Assembly (NCBI GenBank): GCA_009746045.1
Contig: RPFO01000392.1
Span: 2,234,745-2,298,744 of the forward strand
Direction of reading: 5' to 3'
DNA: 64,000 nt
Origin: Mesostigma viride
Taxonomy: Eukaryota > Streptophyta > Mesostigmatophyceae > Mesostigmatales > Mesostigmataceae
The position numbers and the translations under genes were made by a program. This document shows positions 34,701-46,216 of this stretch, in pieces. Within the stretch, counting starts at the first letter, position 1. The number at the start of each line of letters is the position of its first letter. The notes beneath the pieces are model-generated. The model did not search any database and was not told the DNA's origin. It worked only from the letters and a program-made list of their open reading frames with translations.

Positions 34701-37700
34701 GCCGGTGGGCCCGAACCACGAGGGGGGTCTGGGCGTGACGCGCCTGGCAGTCACCGTGTGCATGTCAGGCTGGATCGTACAGCCAGAGGACTTCACGCGG
34801 CCGTGGGCGTGTGCAACGGAGGACGCGGAGACGTGAGTGGGGGGGATTAGAGGATGAGGGGTTTGGAGGAGGCGGATGAGAGCTGGGGGGGTGGGGGGTT
34901 GGGATGGGTGGGTGGGAGAGGGGGGTGGCATCGGGTACGTAGGGTATTCCCCTGTGTTGCAATCAGAGGAGGATTTTCTCGTCATCGATGTGCAGTTTTT
35001 GGTTAGGGCATGCGGTGTTCCAAGGGAATGCAACTTGGTGGCGCCCATTATTCGTTTTTGTGTCTTCCGTTTTCCATCTCTGCCCATGGCATGGGGTCTG
35101 ACAATAGCTTATCGTGTTGATTTCATCACGACTCTTGTTGAACTCTTGCAGCGTTTATTGGTCAAAGACTATGACCGAGCCATTATGCTCCGTCAAGTCC
35201 GATGTTTTTTGCAACGTCACCCACATCTGTTCGGTGCTGCCCCTTGGCACAAGCTCTACAAACAGGTCGTGGACCGGCTGGATCGCATAGTATCTCCGCA
35301 CATCTGAACCCTGTGATGCCAGATCTCCTTTGCGGCCGTTCCGAGCTTGGCACTGGATTCGTTGTCCACATCGTCGCGTCGCTGCCGCAACACGATGTTT
35401 TCTGGCATCCGCGGGCTTTTGGTTCCCGCCGCACATTTGAAAGTGCTGTCCTCCGGCTTTTTGCCTTTGCACCGTGTGCAGTTCTTGGACGTTTGGAATC
35501 ATGGCATGGCTAACGTGATGACTGACTAGCTAGACCTTTTCAGTGGTTTTCCATTTGCGGGTATTTCCTCGTAAATGGTGGGAGAGCGATCGCAGCAATG
35601 GTGCTCACCACTAGACACTCCCGGCCAGTTAGGCTAGAAACACACGCCCTGATCAAGCATGCTGTTTCCGGCCCCACCGTCTAGGTCATCTAGTCGCTCC
35701 ACACGTAAGCCAGCCATAATTTCAATGCACAAGGATACACATTTCCATCACCATTCATCTTCATCATCCTGAACGACTCGAAAACGCGGAAAAGATAACG
35801 GCAGGCTCGAGCTACCATGGTCCGGATTCTCCCGATTTCTGGCCTGCGCTGGTTGTCTCTTTGATAGCCCTTGGCCCTCATCCCTGCATGGGTGGTGCGT
35901 GGCCATCGGACTGCACTCTCCGTCTTTCCTCCCTGCCCCTTGCAGCCATGCCGTGGTGTGGGAGTCGGCAATTCTGCTGGAGCTAGGGAGGGCCATTACC
36001 GACTTCTTGAAAAACGGTGCGCATATTATATTGCCGTGTGTGTGTTCAATGTCGCGGTGCTGGTGCTGACCTGTGTGGTCGCCATGCATCGGTGCGACGG
36101 GTTGTTATCTGTTGAGCCCGCGATGGCATCCTCAGGTTTTTGCCATGGTGGCCCCCTTCCATGGGCCCCCCAGCCCTAATGGTTCCCGTTCCTCGTCCTC
36201 TTGCCTGATGCGCCACATGTCTGCGTGCCACCCGCTCAACTTCAAGTATCGAGTTTCAGATCAAATACTTTGTTCCGATCTGCTCCAGACCGCGCCATGC
36301 ATCTGTTGGGTGTCTGATGTGGGTTCATGCGCTTATGGTTCATGCGCTGGGTGCTTGCGTCGGGCGCTTGCGTCGGGTGCTTGCGTCGGGTGCTTGCGTC
36401 GGGTGCTTGCGTCGGGTGCTTGCGTCGGGTGCTTGCGTCGGGTGCTTGCGCCGCGTGTCTGCGTCGGGCGCTTGTGTTGGTGCTTGCGTCGGGCGCTTGT
36501 GTTGGTGCTTGCGTCGTTGCGTGCGGGTCGCAGGCATCGTGACGAGCGCGGTCAAGGAGATGGCGATGCGCACCATCCTCCAGGGGCTGCTCATGGCCCT
36601 CTCCTTTGCCAGCGCCATCGTGGCGGCCGCGCAGCTCATCGACAACCCGTGGTCGCTCGGGATGGATCGGTGAGCAGCGCGCACACACACGGTGGTGGGT
36701 GTTGCGGGAGGGCGTTGGTAGGCTGTTCGGCCGATGTTTGGCAGATTATGAGTAGCCTACGGTTAGGCAGACCGTAGGCAGCTGTTAGGCAGATGATACC
36801 CCCATCTGCGGTTGCCTGATGTCATTGGGAATGACACGCAGGGGAAACCCCAACCCCCTTACCACGGCGCTTGCACGAGAGCGACGCCTGGGTCCTTGAG
36901 GTGCAGGAACACCTATCAGCACCCTAGGATGTCTGCACCACAGGGGTCCCTGCGCGCACCAGGCTCCGTAGGACACTCCTGAATAGTTTGCCATCGAATA
37001 GAAATGCGCAGGACACTCCTGAATAGTTTGCCATCGAATAGAAATGCGCAGGACACTCCTGAATAGTTTGCCATCGAATAGAAATGCGCAGGACACTCCT
37101 GAATAGTTTGCCATCGAATAGAAATGCGCAGGACACTCCTGAATAGTTTGCCATCGAATAGAAATGCGCAGGACACTCCTGAATAGTTTGCCATCGAATA
37201 GAAATGCGCAGGACACTCCTGAATAGTTTGCCATCGAATAGAAATGCGCAGGACACTCCTGAATAATTTGCCATCGAATAGAAATGCGCAGGACACTCCT
37301 GAATAATTTGCCATCGAATAGAAATGCGCAGGACACTCCTGAATAGTTTGCCATCGAATAGAAATGCGCAGGACACTCCTGAATAGTTTGCCATCGAATA
37401 GAAATGCGCAGGACACTCCTGAATAGTTTGCCATCGAATAGAAATGCGCAGGACACTCCTGAATAGCTTGCCATCGAATAGAAATGCGCAGGACACTCCT
37501 GAATAGTTTGCCATCGAATAGAAATGCGCAGGACACTCCTGAATAGTTTGCCATCGAATAGAAATGCGCAGGACACTCCTGAATAGTTTGCCATCGAATA
37601 GAAATGCGCAGGACACTCCTGAATAGTTTGCCATCGAATAGAAATGCGCAGGACACTCCTGAATAATTTGCCATCGAATAGAAATGCGCAGGACACTCCT

Positions 37701-40700
37701 GAATAGTTTGCCATCGAATAGAAATGCGCAGGACACTCCTGAATAATTTGCCATCGAATAGAAATGCGCAGGACACTCCTGAATAGTTTGCCATCGAATA
37801 GAAATGCGCAGGACACTCCTGAATAATTTGCCATCGAATAGAAATGCGCAGGACACTCCTGAATAGTTTGCCATCGAATAGAAATGCGCAGGACACTCCT
37901 GAATAATTTGCCATCGAATAGAAATGCGCAGGACACTCCTGAATAGTTTGCCATCGAATAGAAATGCGCAGGACACTCCTGAATAATTTGCCATCGAATA
38001 GAAATGCGCAGGACACTCCTGAATAATTTGCCATCGAATAGAAATGCGTAATCTGTTGGCCTTGCGGCTAGACGTGCTGATGAACGTGTACACAGCCAGA
38101 TGCGCGGCGCATGCAATGGTTGCCAATTTTCCTAACCGAAACCTGTTTGTTTCTGTGTGCCTTGGGCACATGTACATGCCCTGTCTGGCGGTTGCTCGGC
38201 ACCTGCCAGGGCGGTCAAGGCGGGCAGGGTGCTTGCTGACCTCATCAGTGCGCGCGTGCACGGGAGAAGGTATGGCCAACGGGCATCGCGTCCGAAGACG
38301 CGAAAGCCATGGCATACGAGCATGTGGTGTAGAGAAGCATAGAGGATGGACTGAGGGTGCTCGCATGAGCAGAGTGTTGCAAGGGCCGTGGGCAGCGCCT
38401 CCATGGACCGGTGCTATCTGCATATGGTGCTATCTGCATATGGTGCTATCTGCATATGGTGCTATCTGCATATGGTGCTATCTGCATATGGTGCTATCTG
38501 CATATGGTGCTATCTGCATATGGTGCTATCTGCATATGGTGCTATCTGCATATGGTGCTATCTGCATATGGTGCTATCTGCATATGGTGCTATCTGCATA
38601 TGGTGCTATCTGCATATGGTGCTATCTGCATATGGTGCTATCTGCATATGGTGCTATCTGCATATGGTGCTATCTGCATATGGTGCTATCTGCATATGGT
38701 GCTATCTGCATATGGTGCTATCTGCATATGGTGCTATCTGCATATGGTGCTATCTGCATATGGTGCTATCTGCATATGGTGCTATCTGCATATGGTGCTA
38801 TCTGCATATGGTGCTATCGGCATATGGTGCTATCTGCATATGGTGCTATCTGCATATGGTGCTATCTGCATATGGTGCTATCTGCATATGGTGCTATCTG
38901 CATATGGTGCTATCTGCATATGGTGCTATCTGCATATGGTGCTATCTGCATATGGTGCTATCTGCATATGGTGCTATCTGCATATGGTGCTATCTGCATA
39001 TGGTGCTATCTGCATATGGTGCTATCTGCATATGGTGCTATCTGCATATGGTGCTATCTGCATATGGTGCTATCTGCATATGGTGCTATCGGCATATGGT
39101 GCTATCGGCATATGGTGCTATCTGCATATGGTGCTATCTGCATATGGTGCTATCTGCATATGGTTCTATCGGCACCATAAACCTGTTGCATGTGGAGTTG
39201 TCTGGAAGAGGTGTGTTGAACGCATCATCGCATGCCGGCGTCTGCGGGTCACGTCGTATGGTATTTGGAATCATGCACTGCGCTTGCGTGTGGTGGCTGC
39301 ATTAAATGCCACCTCGTTGAGTCTTACATTGATATGGAACCACCTGGTTTGCTCGCCATCGGGGGTCCTTGCTCTCTTCTGCTTTCCGAAGGAAACCGTT
39401 TCATGCAGCTGCTGGTGCTCATGCCTGTTACCGCGGTTCCAAGGGCATCTTTCCTCGCCTCTCTCTGCCTGGCCGTAACGGGATGCGACCTGTCCATCGT
39501 GGCCCACCCCCATGGCATGTCCATTCTCCCTACCTTCACCTGCTGTTGGACCGTGCCCATTATCCCCGCAGGCCGATCACGCTGTTGGGGTACTCGCTGG
39601 GTGCCAAGGCCATCTTCCACTGCCTGGAGGAGTTGGCGGCGAGGGGGGACCTGGGTGAGTGGGGCAGCGGGTGTGCATGAATGGCAGCGTGTGCCCGCAC
39701 ATATGGCAGTGTGTGTGCACGGTGGGCAACCAGGAGCACTAGCCTTGCCTTGCACATACACACAGCATCTGCTCTGCCCTGCCACAAAGGAGGAGCATGG
39801 CTGGCATATGTGTGCGTGCGCACACATGTGCACGTTCGCTGCCACCAGCGAACCTGTTACCTGGCGCTGTGTGGATGAGGATGAGGTGCCTTTGTGCAGC
39901 CTCAGGTTGCTCTGTGCATTAGCAACCATAGCAATACTTTTTCCGTTATCCGCTGGATGGTTACGAGTGCTACGATTAGCATCTGTGCTGGTTGCTGTCC
40001 ACATGGCACTTCTCCTTCCCTCGTCCATGGTCGTCATCCTTATGCTTCCCCGCGCGCCGCCCTTGTGCGCTGACTGCGCTCTTGTTGCCCACTGACACGC
40101 CGGTTCTCAACGGCCTCTGTTTTGCCCGTTTGCACCCCTGTTTTGCACCTTTGCCGCATGCATCCTTCCCCCCCGTGCTTTGTTGCAGGTGCGGTGGAAA
40201 CTGTCGCTCTGTTTGCAGCGCCCGTCCCCGCCGACGTAAAGCGATGGGCATCCGTGCGCACGGTGGGCAGGCCTTTCTTCTCACCAACTCCTTCCCTTGT
40301 CGCTGCCATCATGTCACCGCAATCGTCGTGTTGCAAGAAGGTGGTTGCAAGTGTGTCGCTGCGAGCATGTCACGCTGTGTTGATGATGGTGGCAGCAGCA
40401 GCGAGCTTGAGTCGGCCCACGTGGCAGTGCTGACGGCTGCGTGATGGGTGTGCGCTCACGGCTTGCGTGCTTGCTTGCCATACTTGCGTCGCTGCGCGTG
40501 GCCCATGTAACCAGCCTGCTTCCTGCGTGTCTTTTGGCTGCCCTTTGCAGTGACCATGTCTTTTTTTGTTAGGCCACCTGCAGGCCACATATATTTGGAC
40601 TTGAAGCATATTTTTCCTGGCCTGTGGCGACTCCCCCCTTGTGGCGTTTGACCCATTTGTGACCGGGTCCACCTGCGCCCTAGCAGGTTTCTCCTTATCG

Positions 40701-42354
40701 CATCCTGTCATCTCTACCCATGGCGTAGTCATGCGCTCCCCCCTGCATGCATGCAGGCGTCCGGTGCTGGTGGTGACCCGCTCAGCCATCGGGTTGCATG
40801 GCCAGGTCTCTTTACTGCAGCAGGCCACGAAGATGGCATGGACGTGGCAGCCCTGTACCCCTCTTATGCTGATCCATGTCGGTCCCTTTGTCCCCCCTTG
40901 GCCCCCTTGTTCCATGAACCCCCCCCCCCCGCAGGCGGTCGCAGGGCGGCTGCTCAACGTATTCTCGTCGAATGACCTGCTGCTGGCCATCATGTTCCGC
41001 GCACAGTGCGTGTCAAGAACGGGGTTGACTTCTATTATCGCTAGCACTTGTGTTGTCGTGATATAGTCGCATAAATGTTTCGCATACATAACTACCATCA
41101 TCACGGCACCAGTGCGGGCATGATGGCCATCGTGCTCCGCGTACAGCGTGTGCCAGTCGACAGTTACGTTACCGCGTAATTTATTGTTAATGGATACGTA
41201 GGGATCTGCTGGCCATCTCGTTGCGTGTGCAGTACGCGCTGTTCACTAGCCATGCGCCCGTAGCATGCTAGTCATGACAGCAGACGTGGGTGGAGTGACG
41301 CTAGCTCCCTTTGACTTGCGTGCTTGTGTCAGGGTGTTGGGGAGGGTTGCAGCACCGGCGATTGGGCGGCCAGCCGGATAAAATCAGTGCGCATGTGTGT
41401 CCCCGTCTTCGCACAAGTCCGCAGGCCTCGCTGCCCTTCCGCCATTGGCTGGATGGTTGTCTTCTGATGACGGCGCTGGTACCCTGTACAACGTTTCCCT
41501 CCTTGCCAGGACAGCGACGTGCAGGGTGCCCACCTCCCCCACAGATTGCATCATTTCCTCACAGCCTTTCATGGCGTCTCTCCACCACGCTGCCTATTTC
41601 TCCCTATTGCATGTGTGCCGTCGGTTATACCCATCCCAACCACACGTGCAGGCTTGCCACACTCAAGCTAGCGGGGCTGACAGGTGTCAACGTTCCATAC
41701 GTAGAAAATGTACGCAAAACATGGGTTGTATGCAGTCCATTTCCTGGCAGTGTGGCATTCTTTTTGTGGCTGCACATGCTTCCACGACACGGCCATCTTC
41801 ATGGATGATGGTACCCCACACAAGGTTCTTCGGGTCAGGGTGTTTGAAATGGTTGGCTGATGGCCACACGAATCGCTTGGGACCTGGCTGTGTGCCCCCA
41901 AGGTATGAGTCAGAGTTGTGTGCACCAAGTGTTGGTCTTGATATCTTGCTGTGGCACCCACCACGTGGAATAGATGTGGCAGGGAGGGTATCTTTGCCTA
42001 CGCATGCATCTGCCAGGTTGATGCCTGTTATATGTGTCATGGGCATGGGCTCTAGCAAGCCCAGTTTCGTAGCTGTGGCACTAGCTGCTTGGCCGTGTAG
42101 CAAGTGTAGGAACCCACAATGTAATGTTAGTAGGCCTGTTATGCTCTTGTTGCCCATGCGCCGGCATTTGCCATGTATCATGCATGGGTCGTATCAGTGA
42201 GACAAGAAGATCATTATACAGGATTGTAGTATATCGATCAATGCCATGCACGTGCCTTCACTACACCCACGCATCTGTTGAGGTTTCTGTTGCCAGATTG
42301 CAAACAGCCATAACCACTCTCTTGCAGGAAGTGTCCAAGGGGCGCTTGTCATAA
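28774..42354 (+). CDS. TMCO4: TMCO4/DUF726 family membrane protein with alpha/beta-hydrolase-like core
   Basis: Exons joined in frame: 28774-29040, 29370-30917, 31730-31958, 34098-34301, 34631-34832, 35946-36016, 36534-36669, 38210-38269, 39572-39654, 40189-40262, 40935-41005, 41652-41709 and probably 42328-42354 (about 1,000 residues). Family marks in order: [36 protein letters not shown] leading into an Ala/Gly-rich membrane segment; [73 protein letters not shown] (GxSxG nucleophile elbow); [42 protein letters not shown]. Animal TMCO4 and yeast Mil1 belong to this family; the substrate is not established. Exon 2 alone encodes 516 residues, mostly disordered Ser/Pro/Gly. The start may instead be 28696 in the same frame, and exon 2 could end at an alternative donor near 30960. 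The last exon (EVSKGRLS, stop) is tentative. Confidence 0.9.
33284..34045. repeat. (CCTCCCT)n pyrimidine/purine heptamer tract
   Basis: About 760 bp of strictly pyrimidine plus strand apart from a few G. The unit CCTCCCT has occasional 3- or 4-base slips. A homogeneous block of CCTCCCG occupies about 33922-34027. Lies in the intron before exon 4 (34098) of the TMCO4-like gene. The long 'proteins' read from it on either strand are artefacts. Confidence 0.97.
35108..35875 (+). repeat. Repeat R, copy 2 (most complete)
   Basis: Sits in the intron between exons 5 and 6 of the TMCO4-like gene. The left part is open ([20 protein letters not shown], then [40 protein letters not shown], stop near 35307). 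The right part is non-coding and ends ctgcgctggttgtctctttgat. It carries the uninterrupted site at which copy 1 holds a retroposon. It shows no terminal inverted repeats and no reverse transcriptase, so the class of element is unknown. Confidence 0.85.
36352..36530. repeat. 13-bp tandem repeat (gcgtcgggtgctt)
   Basis: About 12 copies with some variants, ending 4 bp before the acceptor of exon 7 (36534) of the TMCO4-like gene, so it occupies the position of the polypyrimidine tract. Confidence 0.93.
36969..38048. repeat. 40-bp minisatellite, 27 copies
   Basis: Unit aggacactcctgaatagttt followed by gccatcgaatagaaatgcgc. Copies are almost identical; the main variant is a G/A change (gaatagttt or gaataattt), alternating near the right end. 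Lies in intron 7 of the TMCO4-like gene. The ~440-codon open frames through it are by-products of the period. Confidence 0.98.
38409..39172. repeat. 16-bp minisatellite, about 48 copies
   Basis: Unit ggtgctatctgcatat, with each copy holding the palindrome catatg. Only a handful of copies differ (tcggcatat). Lies in intron 8 of the TMCO4-like gene, 139 bp after exon 8. Confidence 0.98.
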
Positions 42355-42587
42355 TATCTCAACTTTTCATAGAGAAAGCGGTACATACTGTGGGGATCTG
42401 GCTTGCAGTCTTGCACTTGGTACCAACTATGCTTCAGCTTATCTGCTTTACAGCCACCTCTCGCTATGCGCGAGTCTAAGCTATAATATGGCATCAGCGT
42501 TACCTTCCCTAAAGCTGGCCAACTTGTGGTTTTACTTGTGATCCCTGGTTTGGCCTGCTTGCAGATTAATGTCACAGAAAGGGTCAA
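42261..42587 (-). other. Possible exon or ORF fragment on minus strand, unidentified
   Basis: A 108-codon open frame reads in a protein-like way ([55 protein letters not shown]). It overlaps the tentative last exon of the TMCO4-like gene on the other strand. No family is recognised. It may be part of an unassigned gene or repeat. Confidence 0.3.
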
Positions 42588-42680
42588 AGGTCACACAAGC
42601 TATGCCTCGGAAATACCTGCCATTCTCATGGAGATGGGTCTGGCTCCATCTCGATAGCATAGACCGGTAGGATGGATAGA

Positions 42681-42877
42681 CCATCCACCCACCCATCCAT
42701 CCATCCATCCATCCATCCACCCACCCACCCACCCACCCACCCACCCACCCACCCACCCACCCACCCACCCACCCACCCACCCACCCACCCACCCACCCAC
42801 CCACCCACCCACCCACCCACCCACCCACCCACCCGCCCACCCACCCGCCCACCCACCCACCCACCCACCCGCCCACA

Positions 42878-42938
<61 letters not shown>

Positions 42939-42978
42939 CCACCATCCACCCACCTACCCACCCACCCACCCACCCACT
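42681..42978. repeat. Compound (ACCC)n / (AC)n microsatellite
   Basis: ATCC then ACCC tetranucleotides with a few GCCC variants, interrupted by about 30 AC dinucleotides (42875-42935), then ACCC again. Lies downstream of the TMCO4-like gene. Confidence 0.97.
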
Positions 42979-42989
42979 GCATAGTCCTG

Positions 42990-43127
42990 AAGGAAGGAAG
43001 GAAGGAAGGAAGGAAGGAAGGAAGGAAGGAAGGAAGGAAGGAAGGAAGGAAGGAAGGAAGGAAGGAAGGAAGGAAGGAAGGAAGGAAGGAAGGAAGGAAG
43101 GAAGGAAGGAAGGAAGGAAGGAAGGAA
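42990..43127. repeat. (GAAG)n microsatellite
   Basis: About 34 uninterrupted copies of a purine-only tetranucleotide, 12 bp after the ACCC tract. Confidence 0.98.
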
Positions 43128-43617
43128 ACTTGTAAGAACTTGCATGTCAAGCGCATAGGCATGCCACGGAGGCGTCTTGGGGAGACGTCTCACTATGTAC
43201 ATCTCAATTGGGGAATTCAGTGCTCCGTGGTCTCCCAACCGGGACACAAGACTAATTTATTACTTAATGCCACCGAGAATTATATCAGTGCTTGAGCACT
43301 TATCTCGTTATAGAAAAAAGTTTCACAAATGGCAAACAGACAAATATCGTCTGCAGGTCATGACATACTAGTGTACACACGCCAGCCTGCCTGTCGCCTG
43401 TGCGCGATGTTTTTGTTAAAATCCTACCAATGTATTCAGGCAATAGGCATGACTGTGCTTTCTTCCTTTTTGCACACTGCCGCCTCCAAGTTTCTAAAAA
43501 GCACGAGCCACTTCTTTAGGAGACAGGACCGGTAGCATTGCATGCACCGATCCATCCATCCATCGGGGTTAATTAATGTTTCGTGACTCCCCAACGGGAG
43601 CACGAGTTAACTAATTA
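43128..43617. other. No gene recognised
   Basis: Contains short open frames only. At 43579-43616 it carries the 3'-terminal string cgtgactccccaacgggagc followed by ttaa-type bases, the end sequence of the ORF1-only retroposons, so a small solo 3' end lies here. Confidence 0.5.
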
Positions 43618-43735
43618 GGAGATGCAGGTGCCAGCTCGTCCGTGTCTGGGGACAATGATGCCGCTGCCTAGGAAGACTGCGTGAATTTCCTCGAACACAA
43701 CTGTCTGGCAAAAGAAATTTCGGAGAAAACGTGCT
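43618..43735. repeat. Dispersed repeat, inverted relative to 57700-57812
   Basis: Contains gatgcaggtgccagctcgtc, atgatgccgctgcctagga and gcgtgaatttcctcgaacac; the reverse complement of the same series is present at 57715-57812. Confidence 0.8.
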
Positions 43736-43799
43736 TGCAAGCAAAAGCATGACAACTTTGCAACAGGCTGTGGGCCACGCGTTGTAGCAAACGAGCCAA

Positions 43800-44172
43800 G
43801 TTCGTTCCATCCTTACGGAAGCCTTCCAGCAGCACGTGACCCCCCTTGCCGCCGATGTGGCAGCAATGGGCGGCACGCTGGCTACTGAACTTCCTCACCT
43901 TTCTACCACCGCCGCCTCCACCTCCACTGCCATTTCCGCCTCCACTGCCGACATCAAAGCCCAGCTCCTCAACCTCGACCAGCGCCTTCAAGCCACCGCC
44001 ACCGCCCTGGAGTGCTTGCATGACACCGCCGGCCTCACCGCCCAGGCGGTGAAGGACATCGCTGCCCAGCCGGCACCTGCTGGCCCGGACAGTGATGCTA
44101 GCTCCCTCCACCTGGGCGGACTTGCTCAAGCATCACACCACCTCCACCACCTCCACCATCGCGGCACACTTT
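43800..44172 (+). pseudogene. LINE ORF1-like N-terminal fragment (subfamily A)
   Basis: Open frame with MGGTLATELPHLSTT, a Ser/Thr-rich stretch, LLNLDQRLQATATALECLHD and QAVKDIAAQPAPAGP: a predicted coiled coil as in ORF1p-type proteins. Matches the inverted copy at 19430-19760. Cut off after a His-rich run near 44170. Confidence 0.75.
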
Positions 44173-44321
44173 TTTGCCTACGAGCCACAAGCGGACATGG
44201 CTGACGGCGGAGCTCAGAACTTTTGCGTCTGAGCCCCAAATTCAGTCAGGCTACTTGCATCAGATGCGTCTTTTCAAGATGCATATGCTAGTATAATCGG
44301 TTACGGCTGTAACGCAGTATT

Positions 44322-45775
44322 TTGCAAATGCCACCAAAACGCAGCCTTGACAAACAAATTCAGCTGTCGTCGGCATTCCCGTGGCCAGCAGCACGTGCGA
44401 CATCAACTCCTGCGGACGCGCGCCAACCTTTTCGCGCTGATCGCAGCTCTCCCCCCCGGTCTGCCTCCCTCGACGCAATGCTCTACACCAAATTCGTCGC
44501 CCATTCCCAAGAAAACCCGAACTTCCCGTACCAAATGGGATATGTCCGCCGCTTCGGCGCCGGTCAGCGGGATTTTTGCATCTTGGAAATCTTTGCGCTC
44601 ACGAAGGAACAATGTGACGATGTTATGAAGTTCCTGGCCCGCCATGACGAACTTCTCCTGCCTACCCCTGGCGACAAGGTCACCAAGCCCGACTGGGAAT
44701 GGCTGCTTCAAGAACCTGAGGCGTACTGGAAGGCAGTCATCTTGTGCAGCTACCTGCGCTGCGACGCCCAGGACATCACCCAGATTGGCTACGCTGGCCT
44801 CAGGAGCCTCCTGCTTGAGCGCAGACGGGCAGCCACAGCAGCTGCAGCATCCCCGCAGAGCGGCACCTCCCCCAGCACGGACTCCATCCGAGCTGCAGTG
44901 GCGGAGCAGCTGGCGCCGATGGCTGAGCAGCTCGCCGGGCGCCCTGAACGCGCCTGACGGCCCACTCAACACTCTCTCGGCCAAGGTCAACAACATTGAA
45001 GCCAGAGTCGCCAGTCTAGCCTCAGTTTACTGCTACGCATGCAAGAGCACATTGCCACCAAAGTTTCCGAGGCCACAGCCGCTGTGACCACCCGCCTTAA
45101 CCAGGTGGAAGGCCGAGTCGGCCAAGGCACCGTGAAACTTGAGGCAGTTGCTACCAAGGTAGACGCCCTGGCCACGCAGGTCCCCGAGATCGCCGAGCGA
45201 ACGGCCACCATCGCCGCCCAACCTGCTGCCGTAGGGCTAGCGATGACCCCTCGACTCGCGCCTCCGGTGGGCGGACCTGCTCAAGAGCCAGGCAATTCCT
45301 CTACCACGACCGCCATCACCACCAAGCTCCAGGAGCTGGAAGACACGCGACGCGAGGCCGCTGACCTCGACCGTCGCCGCTGCCGGGTCATCCTCCTGAA
45401 GGCGCTTTGACATGCCGCCGGAGGAGACCCCAGACTCTCTTCTCGACGAGCTGAAGAAACAGCTCTAATTGGCGTGCATGGAGCTGCCAGGTGCGGCACT
45501 GCAGGGCGCCTACCGCCTGCCCCATCCACGGGCCAAGGCTGGGCCCCCTCCAGTGGTCCTCACCTTCAGCGACATCACAGCCCGAGTTCGGTTCCTCTCT
45601 CGCCGCAAGAAGCTGGTGGACACCTCCTGGTCCCTTGACAACGACCTGACGCCAGCCCAGCAGCAGCAACGCCGCGATCCGAGTGGCCCGACTACATCCG
45701 CCACAAGACCAACCCCGAGAAGCCCAAGTGTACTGGCGGGGCGGGGATCTTTATGACTTATGTCAACAAGAAACT
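44322..45775 (+). pseudogene. LINE ORF1-like gene, longest copy, frameshifted
   Basis: Begins MQMPPKRSLDKQIQ. An N-terminal domain (NFPYQMGYVRRFGAGQRDFC; ILEIFALTKEQCDDVMKFLA) runs to a stop at 44955. It continues in other frames as a coiled coil (45039-45410: HIATKVSEATAAVTTRLNQV, LEAVATKVDALATQVPEIAE), then an RRM-like part (YRLPHPRAKAGPPPVVLTF) and the C-terminal domain (SLDNDLTPAQQQQRR). At least three frameshifts or stops separate the pieces. It is the only copy here that preserves the N-terminal domain. Confidence 0.82.
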
Positions 45776-46216
45776 GTGGAAGCCCCCCGGGGCTTCCCCG
45801 GGATAGAGCACTCCAGCTAGTTGTCGAGCTGGGGGCAATCGATGATATGGGATAGCTTAGGCATTACAGCACTTGAAACGATATTAGCGCACAGCGTTAT
45901 AGTACCTTCAATTAGCTCTGGCACCTTGTGGTCATCTGCTTGCGCCTTAATTAGCCGACGTCTTGAGCCCACCTCACATTTGTAGCATAAGCTATGTGTC
46001 AGCCTACCTATGGTATTGCACTGTTTGTATTGCACCCACAGTGTTGCGCCCCGGCATGATGCACCATGCCGTGGAGCCGGAGAGCGCTCTGTGGCCTGCC
46101 CACTTGCGGCAGTGAGAGAAGCTAGGGCGCCCTCCCTCCTTCTCGCTGTGTATATAGGGTTGAAGGTTCAGGACTTTACTCTGTATTGGCACCCACGTGA
46201 CGCAGTCACGTGCTTA
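45776..46216. other. Spacer between LINE-type copies
   Basis: No coding motif. Probably 3' untranslated or flanking sequence of the preceding copy; short TTAATTAA-like run at 46200-46213 precedes the next copy. Confidence 0.4.

Noticed and set aside
36969-39172. CRISPR-like array
   Set aside because: Units are directly tandem with no unique spacers, and the context is a eukaryotic intron.
36785-39478. Open frames of up to 499 codons (repeated [14 protein letters not shown] or [13 protein letters not shown])
   Set aside because: Produced by the 40-bp and 16-bp minisatellites inside introns of the TMCO4-like gene; real exon 8 lies in between in another context.
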